Positions 17,017 to 24,663 of a stretch of DNA of 32,709 bases are shown one piece after another; position 1 is the stretch's first letter, and each line of letters begins with the position of its first letter. The notes below the pieces were generated by a model. It saw nothing but the letters and a program-made list of their open reading frames with translations, was not told the origin of the DNA and searched no databases. A program made the translations under genes and the position numbers. The stretch is from JBBIJH01 sp037446075 (lineage in GTDB: Bacteria > Bacteroidota > Ignavibacteria > UBA10030 > JAHEZR01), in the NCBI GenBank assembly GCA_037446075.1, contig JBBIJH010000011.1, forward strand, positions 1 through 32,709. The letters run 5' to 3'.

Positions 17017-18363
17017 TCAGCGTGGACTGGTCGTCCGAGGCAGATAACTATGAATTCGCTCTTCAATCTCTTTTAGACCCTCCTTACGCCCTTCTTCAAT
17101 CTCCCAAATTGAAATGATGGGGAAGAATTTTGAGAACAAAAGGAATCCTAAGACAAAGACCGCGACCCCGCCAGCAAACAATGACCACTCGACCAGAGTG
17201 GGAACATAGATTCCTACCGGAAGCTCCATGCGCGGATTCGCCAGCGAGGGAACGACAATGTTCAGCCGCTCCAGCCACATTCCAACGACGACCGAAATCG
17301 ATGCGATGAGAATCCCTGAGATCTTCTTGAACCGCCGGAAACTCAGAATAAGCACGGGAATCACGAAGTTGCACATCACCATCGCCCAGAAAAAGGTCGC
17401 GAATGGGCCAGTGAACTTGTACATGATAATGTCCATCTCGTGCGGCTCACCTCCGAAGATGCCCGTCAGGTGCTCTGAAAACGTGAAGTAGAACCAAATG
17501 ATCGACATAATGAGCAAGAGCGTACCCAGGTACTGAAAGTGAATCTCCTTCAGATACGCCTCCAAGTGGTACGCTTTTCGGAATGCAATCATCACAATCA
17601 ACAGTGCAGCAATGCCGGAGAAAATAGCTCCAACGACGAAGTAAGGGCCGAAGATCGTGCTGTGCCAGCCGGGCTGCAGGGTCATCGAGAAAATGTAAGA
17701 GATCACCGTATGAACAGAGACGGCGATGGGAATGACCATCACCATCAGGATGTTAATGGCGCGGTTGAGTACACGCTTTTGCCCTTCTGTCCCCTGCCAT
17801 CCCCAGGCTGCAAAGGCATAGAACCACTTGAACTTGCCGCCCCGATCTCGAAGTCGAGCAATGTCGGGGATCATCGGAACGTACAGGTACACGGTACTGG
17901 CTGTGAAATACGCGGTGATGCTCGTGATGTCCCAGAGCAGTGGAGACTGCAGGCGACCCGACTCGACGAGGTTCAGCATTCGATCGGGTCGCCCCATATC
18001 GATGATCGGGTGAAGTCCCCCGATCGCCAGCACAATGGCCGTGATCACTTCTGCCATTCGGGTGATCGGCCGGCGCCACTCTGCTTTCGAAAGCCGGAGG
18101 ATAGCGGAAATCAACGTACCCGCGTGGCTGATCCCGATGAAGAAGACAAAGTTTACGATGTAGAAACCCCACGTCACCGGTTGGTTCATGCCTGTGACAC
18201 CTAGCCCATCGCGGACCTGAGTAAAGAACATGTAGAACGCCCACAAGATGATCGCCACCATGCTTCCAACGGCGAAGTAATACATCCTGCCCGTTTTGTA
18301 GATAGGCCGATACAGCGCCGCGTCTTGATCTAGCTCGTAATCGATATGGCTGCCCACTCTCAT
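17017..18363 (-). CDS. NrfD-family quinone-interacting membrane subunit (ActC/QrcD-like)
   Basis: A 448-aa protein with about ten transmembrane helices. It contains segments typical of ActC and QrcD: GFYIVNFVFFIGISHAGT, GGLHPIIDMGRPDRM, and PGWHSTIFGPYFVVGAIFSG. NrfD-family proteins bind quinone at the membrane and exchange electrons with an attached ferredoxin subunit. Its ATG overlaps the stop of the four-cluster ferredoxin gene (ATGA), which implies translational coupling. With the MopB-fold subunit and the pentahaem cytochrome it matches the composition of the menaquinone reductase Qrc, or the A-B-C core of alternative complex III. Genes for ActD, ActE and ActF are not next to it. Whether quinone is reduced or oxidised is not decided by sequence. 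Confidence 0.95.
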   Translation of the reverse strand: MRVGSHIDYELDQDAALYRPIYKTGRMYYFAVGSMVAIILWAFYMFFTQVRDGLGVTGMNQPVTWGFYIVNFVFFIGISHAGTLISAILRLSKAEWRRPITRMAEVITAIVLAIGGLHPIIDMGRPDRMLNLVESGRLQSPLLWDITSITAYFTASTVYLYVPMIPDIARLRDRGGKFKWFYAFAAWGWQGTEGQKRVLNRAINILMVMVIPIAVSVHTVISYIFSMTLQPGWHSTIFGPYFVVGAIFSGIAALLIVMIAFRKAYHLEAYLKEIHFQYLGTLLLIMSIIWFYFTFSEHLTGIFGGEPHEMDIIMYKFTGPFATFFWAMVMCNFVIPVLILSFRRFKKISGILIASISVVVGMWLERLNIVVPSLANPRMELPVGIYVPTLVEWSLFAGGVAVFVLGFLLFSKFFPIISIWEIEEGRKEGLKEIEERIHSYLPRTTSPR

Positions 18364-19043
18364 GTTCTCTTCGAGAGATAATAAACTTTGGGTTCGACTC
18401 CCAGGTTTTCCATCACGCGATAGGCGCGGTAGCTATGAGAAAGTTTGTGCGCCATGGAATCTTTGTTTTCCAGATCTCCAAGATAGATTGCATCCGCAGG
18501 GCAGTTTTCCGCGCAGGCCGGCATGTATTCGCCATCGCGAAGCGGCCGATCCTCGAGATCTGCTTCCTCCTTTACTTTCATCAGACGCTGAGCACAGAAG
18601 GAGCACTTCTCTACCACTCCTACACTCCGCACCGAGACATCAGGATTGATACAGGTTTCTTCCCCATCCAGCCATTGTGGTTTCTTCCAGTTGAAGACCT
18701 TCGCGGTGAACGGACACGCGGCCATGCAATACCGACATCCAATGCAGCGATGATAAATCTGCGCCACCAATCCTTCTTCGTTCAGATACGTTGCGCGCAC
18801 GGGACAGACTTTTGTACACGGGGGGTTATCGCAATGGAAGCACGGCTTGGGAATTCTCCTCGTACGAACGTTTGGGAACTCGCCTTCTACTTCAGTGATC
18901 ATGTCCATCCAGAACATCGCGCGGCCGTATTCTGCCTCCTCGGGGTCAACGATAGCGATGTTGTTCTCCATCTTGCACGCCGCCATGCACGCGCCGCACC
19001 CCGTGCATTTATCAAGGTCAATCACCATCGCCCATTTGGGCAT
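18360..19043 (-). CDS. four-cluster ferredoxin subunit (QrcC / ActB C-domain-like)
   Basis: A 227-aa protein with all sixteen cluster cysteines. Group I is CTGCGACMAAC, group II CFHCDNPPCTKVC, group III CIGCRYCMAAC, and group IV CSFC with CAENC, giving four [4Fe-4S] clusters or one [3Fe-4S] variant. It has no signal peptide of its own, so it would be exported by the Tat signal of its MopB partner. Its start lies 3 nt after that partner's stop, and its stop overlaps the NrfD-type gene. It is the wire between the membrane subunit and the MopB-fold and cytochrome subunits. In alternative complex III this protein is usually fused to the MopB domain; here it is separate, as in Qrc. Confidence 0.95.
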   Translation of the reverse strand: MPKWAMVIDLDKCTGCGACMAACKMENNIAIVDPEEAEYGRAMFWMDMITEVEGEFPNVRTRRIPKPCFHCDNPPCTKVCPVRATYLNEEGLVAQIYHRCIGCRYCMAACPFTAKVFNWKKPQWLDGEETCINPDVSVRSVGVVEKCSFCAQRLMKVKEEADLEDRPLRDGEYMPACAENCPADAIYLGDLENKDSMAHKLSHSYRAYRVMENLGVEPKVYYLSKRT

Positions 19044-19046
19044 CCT

Positions 19047-21515
19047 TTACACTCCTGGTTTCGACTGCAAAGAGATTTTGACTTTGGTTGCCTCTAACGC
19101 GGGCTTTCCGCTGAGCAGGTCATAAAGATTTCTCAGGATCGAATAGGGATTCTCTCCATGACCTTTCGCATACCGCCCGTACGATGAATGGCCAAGTCCA
19201 AAGGGAATCGCCACGACGTAGGCTAGAATTCCCGGGTTGAGTTTCGCGCGAACGCTGATACTTCCTGCTGACGATTCCACCCGGACCCAAGCCCCATCAG
19301 AAATGCCATACTCAGCCGCCGTCTCGGGATGAATCTCGACCCAAGAGTCCCAATAACGACGAACTGTGTAGCCAAACATCTCCTGCATGAGCGGAAGATT
19401 CGCCGCTTGACCGTCGGGGTTGGGCAACACCCGGAACGTGATCAAATGCAGCGGCATCTCAGCCTCATAGGAGACCGGCTCGTGATGAGGGAGAAAGGCG
19501 CTGTCTCCCCGCGCCGATATATTGAGACGAGTCAGGACTGATTCGAGATTCTGCGGTTGCTCCTTCTGCCCCATTTTCTCAACGAGAGAATCAATTGTGC
19601 TTTTCAACTTTTGTGAGTAAAACTCGAACTTGCCCGAGGGAGTCTGAAAGATTTCACGCTCACTTTTCTGCTTCCGAATCGGATTCCACCAGCCGCCGTG
19701 TTCGCGAAGCTGCCCCCAGAATTCCTCGAAGGAAGCATATCGCCCCAGCTGCCATCCGCGTTGATGCAAATATTCAAGCCAGAATCGCTTCACCCCCTCC
19801 GACGCTACTGCTCCTTGACCTGAGTTGAAAATACCTGCCGCGCGATGCTCAATGACTTTCTGATAATTCTCAAAAGGGAATGAGGCCGCAACCGTTCCCC
19901 CAATCCGCCTCGCGAGGTCGATCAACACATCGCCAGTGTTGCGAGTATCGTAGAGCGGTTCGATGACAGGCTGCTGGAGTCCCACATGGGTGAAACCAAC
20001 CGAGGGAACATTTGAGATCTCATCCCATTGTTCGAGAAATGTGTGATCGGGCAAGATCAGATGAGCGTACTCGCTCGTCTCGCTGATCACGGAATCGAAG
20101 CTCACCACGAGGGGAATCATTTCCAGCGCTTTAGCAAAGTCGACGTGGTTCAATGTTTGAAAGAGGGGGTTGCCTTTGTAAAGAAACAAAGCACGAATCG
20201 GATAGGGGCGCTCTGCCAGGACGTTTTGTGTAAAGCTCTCAATCGAGAAGTTCGTAACGGGAAAAGTCACATCTAGAGAATGGGCAACCGGAATTTGCTG
20301 GTTGCCATTCTTTCCTACTGAGTCTTCGACGACTGCGGGGAGTGCAGCAAACGGCGGGTCGCCAACGAAGAAGACCCCGCCCTCTTGCTCGTAGTTTCCA
20401 AGGAGCGCGTTGAGGCTCTGGACTGCCATGAGAGAAAACGTGCCGTTTGCATTGTCGATGGCCCCTCCATCACCGATTACCACCGCCGGACGTGTATGGC
20501 CTAGCTCGCGGCCAAGCTCAAGAATCGTCGTGCTCGAAAGCCCTGTGATCCCCGCAACGCGTTCAGGATAGTAATTGCCCAAGACAATGCTTTTGAAACC
20601 AAGATGCTTCTCCCCAGAGCGATCCGTCCAGTCCTCAAATCCGAAGGTCTGTCTCTTGACAAAAGTTGAATCATACAGTTCTTCTCTAATCAGGACATAC
20701 GCAAGACCTAAGGCAAGAGCACCGTAGGTTCCCGGGTGTACAGGAATCCACCGGTCGGCATTGGCAGCCGTCAGGCTCATGCGAGTTTCAATCTGTATAT
20801 AGCGGGTTTCTCGCTCCCGATGATGGCTGTAGAGTTTCGTGTAATAGATGGGTGAGTAACCTTCTTCCAGGAAATTCGATCCGAAACTCACGACGAGCTT
20901 TGCATTCAGAAAATCGTAAGCGGGAATCTGCGGACGCCCGTGGAGAAGCAGATAGGGAACGATATCGTTCTGCGTGGGAGAGAACTGAAAGTAATTCGGT
21001 GACCCATAAGCTCGCATGAACCGAGTGATGTGTTCCTTCATCAGCCCCCGTTCGTCGTACCCGAGCCAAGCTACTTGATGAGACTTCCCCTCGCCGCGAA
21101 GTTTGACCAGCGTCTCGGTGATTGTCTTCAAAGCCTCGTCCCAGCTGATCGGCTCCCATGTCCCAGCTCCCGGAGGACCAGTTCGCTTTACCGGTCCTTT
21201 CAGTCGATCGGGATTGTAGAGCGCGTGCAGAGCGCTGAGTCCGAGAGGGCACATGCCGCCCTGATTGACAGGATAATTCGGGTTGCCCTTCACGTACACG
21301 GGAGTCCCGTCAATCAGTCGGACACGAATGCCGCATCCCCCGGGGCACAAGCGGCAGATGGTGTTCTTCCACGTCTCGATACCGGGACCGTTCCTCGCCT
21401 TTGCAACGAGCGCTTCAGGGACATCGAAAACCTCATCCAACCCGCAGCCTCCAAGGAGTACAGCCCCCGAAAGCCCGCCGAACAGCCTCAAGAAATCTCG
21501 TCGCTTAATTTCCAT
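19047..21515 (-). CDS. MopB-fold subunit, Tat lipoprotein, Qrc/ACIII-like (probably without molybdenum)
   Basis: An 822-aa molybdopterin-oxidoreductase-fold protein. Residues 4-24 combine a Tat motif (KRRDFLRLFGG) with a lipobox, LLGGC, putting the lipidated Cys at 24. A [4Fe-4S] motif is kept: C54, C57, C61 and C89. At the place where true molybdoenzymes carry a Cys, Ser or Sec ligand, the sequence reads YFQFSPTQNDIVPYLL, with no Cys. A molybdenum-free structural or electron-transfer role, as in QrcB and ActB, is therefore likely. However, the retained cluster and the Ser leave a catalytic enzyme of the Psr/Phs type possible. It lies between a pentahaem cytochrome and a four-cluster ferredoxin. 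The start is ATG 21515, with GGAG 5 nt upstream. Confidence 0.92.
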   Translation of the reverse strand: MEIKRRDFLRLFGGLSGAVLLGGCGLDEVFDVPEALVAKARNGPGIETWKNTICRLCPGGCGIRVRLIDGTPVYVKGNPNYPVNQGGMCPLGLSALHALYNPDRLKGPVKRTGPPGAGTWEPISWDEALKTITETLVKLRGEGKSHQVAWLGYDERGLMKEHITRFMRAYGSPNYFQFSPTQNDIVPYLLLHGRPQIPAYDFLNAKLVVSFGSNFLEEGYSPIYYTKLYSHHRERETRYIQIETRMSLTAANADRWIPVHPGTYGALALGLAYVLIREELYDSTFVKRQTFGFEDWTDRSGEKHLGFKSIVLGNYYPERVAGITGLSSTTILELGRELGHTRPAVVIGDGGAIDNANGTFSLMAVQSLNALLGNYEQEGGVFFVGDPPFAALPAVVEDSVGKNGNQQIPVAHSLDVTFPVTNFSIESFTQNVLAERPYPIRALFLYKGNPLFQTLNHVDFAKALEMIPLVVSFDSVISETSEYAHLILPDHTFLEQWDEISNVPSVGFTHVGLQQPVIEPLYDTRNTGDVLIDLARRIGGTVAASFPFENYQKVIEHRAAGIFNSGQGAVASEGVKRFWLEYLHQRGWQLGRYASFEEFWGQLREHGGWWNPIRKQKSEREIFQTPSGKFEFYSQKLKSTIDSLVEKMGQKEQPQNLESVLTRLNISARGDSAFLPHHEPVSYEAEMPLHLITFRVLPNPDGQAANLPLMQEMFGYTVRRYWDSWVEIHPETAAEYGISDGAWVRVESSAGSISVRAKLNPGILAYVVAIPFGLGHSSYGRYAKGHGENPYSILRNLYDLLSGKPALEATKVKISLQSKPGV

Positions 21516-21527
21516 CTACGCTCCGAA

Positions 21528-21558
21528 CCCCCACCCCCGTCCGAAGGAGGGGAGAGGG
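21528..21558. other. GC-rich intercistronic hairpin
   Basis: The 46-nt gap between the pentahaem cytochrome and the MopB-fold gene contains runs of C followed by runs of G around a TCC-GAA-GGA core, able to form a strong stem-loop. It has no T tract, so it is more likely an RNA-processing or attenuation element than a full terminator. Confidence 0.35.
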
Positions 21559-21561
21559 AAA

Positions 21562-22086
21562 TCAACGATGGCATGCCAGACAATCATTTGTGATTTTGCG
21601 TTGTTTGTGACATCGCATGCAGTTCTCCATCGTCACAGGCACAGCCGGAGAAACAACCGGTTCGGTGAACTCGGCAACGTCTCCATGACAGACCTTACAT
21701 TCAATCTCACCGCCAACAACGTGTCGCCGATGCGAAAAATAGACATGATTGGGTACTCGATAAATCCGCTTCCACGGAATTTCCTTACCTTCAGTTATGT
21801 ACTGAAGGAGCTTTTTCTCCTCGGGAGACCCTGAAAGTGGCTGATCGCTATGGCAATTTTGACAGACTTCAAGAGGTGGAATCGCAGCCGATGCCTTCTG
21901 TTCCGCATACAGATGGCAATCCGTGCATTTCAGTTCAGCCTTTTCAACGTGAACCTTGTGGTTGTAGGCGAGAGGTTGGATATTCTTCTCTTTGGAATCA
22001 GATGCAGCAAAGAGAAAAAGCACCAAGACGATCCCCGCGGCTGCGAGAATGGCCACCTTCGTTCTTGTGGGGACTAACATACCCAT
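21562..22086 (-). CDS. membrane-anchored pentahaem cytochrome c (ActA/QrcA-like)
   Basis: A 174-aa protein with an uncleaved-looking N-terminal membrane segment (residues about 10-28) and five CXXCH motifs: CTDCH, CQNCH, CKVCH, CMRCH and CLACH. The stretch IPWKRIYRVPNHVYFSHRRH is a hallmark of the ActA/QrcA class of multihaem cytochromes; the histidines serve as sixth ligands. Five haems is the ActA count, whereas QrcA has six. It is the first gene of the operon with the MopB-fold subunit, the ferredoxin and the NrfD-type subunit. It probably exchanges electrons between that complex and soluble cytochromes. The start is ATG 22086 or ATG 22080; neither has a clear Shine-Dalgarno site. Confidence 0.93.
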   Translation of the reverse strand: MGMLVPTRTKVAILAAAGIVLVLFLFAASDSKEKNIQPLAYNHKVHVEKAELKCTDCHLYAEQKASAAIPPLEVCQNCHSDQPLSGSPEEKKLLQYITEGKEIPWKRIYRVPNHVYFSHRRHVVGGEIECKVCHGDVAEFTEPVVSPAVPVTMENCMRCHKQRKITNDCLACHR

Positions 22087-22254
22087 AAGGTTTGGGTCAC
22101 TAACCGTTGGTCTTACGACGAGGAAGAACGGATATTCTTCTCAGCAAATAACAATGGCATCAGCACAACTATTCTTTATCAACAAACCGAGTGTCGTGGT
22201 TGCCATTCCTCTGTTGAAAGTGTATCGCACAATAAGACTTGATTATGTAAGAAT

Positions 22255-22437
22255 TTGGTACAAATTTGTGCTCGAAGGAAATACAGAGAGTATCACGCCC
22301 ATTATGAACGCCTGAAGGCACAGGTCGAGCTGTTTGGAAAGCTCGGAGTTGCCCAGGCTCAAGCGGCAACGGGGAAGATGGGCATCACCCACAAAGAGAT
22401 GATGACCAAACTCCGTCACCGAGCAAATGCGCACTAA
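22255..22437 (+). pseudogene. decayed Phd/YefM-type antitoxin
   Basis: The C-terminal half is recognisable: HAHYERLKAQVELFGKL, then GKMGITHKEMMTKLR, which is the usual end of a Phd/YefM antitoxin. The DNA-binding N-terminal half is missing from this frame; a GEGN-like piece in another frame just upstream suggests a frameshift. The stop overlaps the start of the toxin remnant by 11 nt, as in intact modules. It is the only plus-strand coding relic here, together with its toxin. Confidence 0.65.
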
Positions 22438-22663
22438 GTATGCGCTGCGTTATCTTCCTGTTGCGCAAGACGATCTCACTTCAATCTTCGACTACATCGC
22501 TCAAGACAACACGGACAAGGCATTGTCATTTGTCAAAAAGGTGCACAAGTGGATCACCTCATTTAGCCAGCCGGATCGAACCTCGGTGCGGTGCACTTTC
22601 ACCTAACTATCGGATTGACGGATCTGCAAATGGGCAGTATCCCGTTATGGGCTCAATAACCCC
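22427..22663 (+). pseudogene. decayed RelE/ParE-type toxin
   Basis: From ATG 22427 the frame gives 59 residues to a TAA at 22604-22606. It contains YLPVAQDDLTSIFDYIAQDN, a typical ParE/RelE N-terminal part. Intact family members are about 95 residues long. The remaining C-terminal part can be traced in a shifted frame (GALSPNYRI, then GQYPVMGS, resembling the family's LGYRVMVI strand), running up to the stop of the neighbouring cytochrome. One or more frameshifts have therefore inactivated it. Its antitoxin partner overlaps upstream and is also broken. Confidence 0.65.
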
Positions 22664-23824
22664 CTACTCCTTCGTCACCTTCCGCAGATACGCATACAGA
22701 TCCCGCATCTCGGTCGTGCTCAACTCGGGCCATTCTTTGTTTTGTGTTATCAGCATGTCTTCCATTTGCGAGGCGTGGTTCCACATCAACTGGATCATCC
22801 GGATCGGTGAGTCAAATCGCTTGATAGTTGCCAGATCGGGTCCTCTGCCCCCTCCCCCTTTCTTATGACAGTCACCGCATCCTTTCACTCTGAAGACATT
22901 CCCTCCCTTTTGGTCATCACCTGGTTTGTCCTCGAAACCGAGAAAATAAAGGTAGGCAAGCAAGTCCGCCATCTCGCTCCCTTCAAATCGCGGCCACTCA
23001 ACGGCTTTCTTCTTCATCAACTGCATCATTGCAGGACCGTGGTTCCACATGAGGCTTGCAATCTCCGTCACGCCCTTCTTCAATTCGATCCTTGATAGGT
23101 TGGGACCGACGATCTTCGCTTTCCCTTCTACGAGATGACATTGGTTGCATCCTTTTTCTTTGAAAATGGTTTTCCCCTTCGTGGGATTTCCTGGTGGCAT
23201 CCGAATCTCAGTACCGGCGGTCGTGGCTTGCCGGATGTACGCAGCGATGTCAATGATATCTTGGCCTGTGAGTGTCGGATATTTCATCCCCGATTTCTTG
23301 ATCTCTTCTTGCATGGCTGGACCGTGATTCCACATCACTTGAACCATGAAGAGCGGCGAGGCGTACTGCTGTGCCTGATCGAGGTTCGGTCCTACGGTGC
23401 CCCCTTTACCCGCTACTGTGTGACAGGTAATGCAACCTTTCGACTCCAGAAGCTTCTTCCCTTGCGCAACACTTCCGGGTTCGCCCAAGTATCGCAGATA
23501 GTAGAGGAATCCGAACAAGTCCATCATCTCCGTGTGAGAAAGCTGAGGGCGTTCCATTCGGAGCTGGCGATACTTCCGGTTCATCTGAGGAGTGTGATTC
23601 CAGATGATGGAAGCCAACTCTAGCACACTTCCAAAATACTGCTCGCGACTGAGGTCGGGGCCTTCTGTTCCTCCATAGCCTCCGATCGCATGGCACTCGA
23701 TGCATTTCTTTTCCTCGAAGACGAGTTGTCCCTTCAGCGGGTTCTGTGGAAGCTCAATTTGCTGGGCGAAGAAGACAGCAGAACCAAGAAATGGAACAGC
23801 GATCAACCATTTCGGAAATCGCAT
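22664..23824 (-). CDS. cytochrome c with four tandem monohaem domains
   Basis: A 386-aa protein from ATG 23824, which has GAGGAG 7 nt upstream. A signal peptide (about 1-21) precedes four repeats of roughly 90 residues, each a class-I cytochrome c domain. Haem motifs start at residues 41 (CIECH), 131 (CITCH), 226 (CNQCH) and 316 (CGDCH). Each repeat ends with a WNHxxxM motif at residues 75-81, 165-171, 260-266 and 348-354, which would supply the Met sixth ligand. Methionine ligation implies a higher potential than the bis-His multihaem proteins around it. It lies 1 nt after a small membrane protein gene and may receive electrons from the bc-like complex. I know no characterised protein with exactly this architecture. 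Confidence 0.92.
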   Translation of the reverse strand: MRFPKWLIAVPFLGSAVFFAQQIELPQNPLKGQLVFEEKKCIECHAIGGYGGTEGPDLSREQYFGSVLELASIIWNHTPQMNRKYRQLRMERPQLSHTEMMDLFGFLYYLRYLGEPGSVAQGKKLLESKGCITCHTVAGKGGTVGPNLDQAQQYASPLFMVQVMWNHGPAMQEEIKKSGMKYPTLTGQDIIDIAAYIRQATTAGTEIRMPPGNPTKGKTIFKEKGCNQCHLVEGKAKIVGPNLSRIELKKGVTEIASLMWNHGPAMMQLMKKKAVEWPRFEGSEMADLLAYLYFLGFEDKPGDDQKGGNVFRVKGCGDCHKKGGGGRGPDLATIKRFDSPIRMIQLMWNHASQMEDMLITQNKEWPELSTTEMRDLYAYLRKVTKE

Positions 23825-23825
23825 G

Positions 23826-24098
23826 TTACTTCTCCTCAGATTGATTCGGTGGAGACTTTTCTCTTCGGAGTCCCACGAAGACATACGTCAGAAGGCCAGC
23901 CAACGTGAGGAATACAGGAATCGCAACGATGCTGATGCCGAGCGAGGCGCCCGGAACATCCCGAAGTTCGATCGAAAGAAGGATGAGATTCAGAATCCAG
24001 ACACTGATCGTGATGACAAAGATCCAGATGAGCGAAACGCTCACAACCTGAGCAAGGAATATGATCCGATCGTAGGTGGTGTTTCCTTGACCTTTCAT
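23826..24098 (-). CDS. small two-helix membrane protein
   Basis: A 90-aa protein from ATG 24098 (94 aa if a TTG at 24110 is used). Two transmembrane helices span about residues 11-42 and 52-75, followed by a charged tail, LRREKSPPNQSEEK. There is no metal or haem motif. It ends 1 nt before the four-domain cytochrome gene, so the two are surely co-translated; it may anchor that cytochrome to the membrane or assemble with the nearby bc-like complex. I do not recognise the family. Confidence 0.75.
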   Translation of the reverse strand: MKGQGNTTYDRIIFLAQVVSVSLIWIFVITISVWILNLILLSIELRDVPGASLGISIVAIPVFLTLAGLLTYVFVGLRREKSPPNQSEEK

Positions 24099-24110
24099 TC
24101 CAAGGCCCAA

Positions 24111-24663
24111 CTGGTTAGCACCTCAAGAGCAAGATCTGTGCACGAAAAGCAAACAATAGAACGCTGAAAAAGTGGATCTAGTTGAACGACACGGGTCGTT
24201 TGTTGGAGTTTGAAAACGCTCTTCGTTTGAATTCAGTTTTTTCCAAAAGTTCAGTAGAAGGCCGGCTTCGATCCGAGTTATCCTAAGATAGTTCAAGAGC
24301 TGAGCCTCATGCTCTTTGGAAATTGCCTCCACAGCTTTCAACAGATCCGAGTATTTCAGCCTCCTAATCTTGGTTGCCGGCCGGCAGCTTCGCTTTGATA
24401 GGCGGGCGGCTCCGCCGTGTTAGAGGCAAGGTGATGGCCTTCACAATTTCAAGATGTGTGCCAAGAGAGGCAAGCTCTCGGCTTGAAGAAGGAACGCATC
24501 CCTTCAACAAGAAAGATGAGTTTGCAAATTCGAGAGCTCCCTCAACGGCGGTTATAGGCACCTCTGCTTTTCAAGTCTGAGAATCTGGGGTCCGAGAGCT
24601 ACCACAATTGAGAAATCAAGGAGAGGCATTAACGGTGCCGAAGAGCGTGAAAAGCGAGAACCA
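24111..24663. other. gene-poor stretch holding a truncated gene and short palindromes
   Basis: Between the small membrane protein and the 11-haem cytochrome there is no complete gene. On the minus strand lies the GxxExxY remnant (24123-24370). Beside it are short GC-rich palindromes, including GCCGGCCGGC and GGCGG-CT-CCGCC near 24375-24415. The rest shows nothing I can support. The stretch looks like a scar of accessory DNA. Confidence 0.5.
24123..24370 (-). pseudogene. truncated GxxExxY-family protein gene
   Basis: The frame reads LKYSDLLKAVEAISKEHEAQ and goes on to LLNYLRITRIEAGLLLNF, which is the C-terminal half of GxxExxY proteins (about 125 residues when whole). The N-terminal half with the naming motif is absent, and the tail after LLLNF diverges. 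The family is common in Bacteroidota and related phyla, and its function is not established. No usable start is seen. Confidence 0.6.

Noticed and set aside
24374..24580. Plus-strand 68-aa ORF in the gene-poor stretch
   Set aside because: There is no motif, no ribosome-binding site, and it is antisense to remnant DNA.
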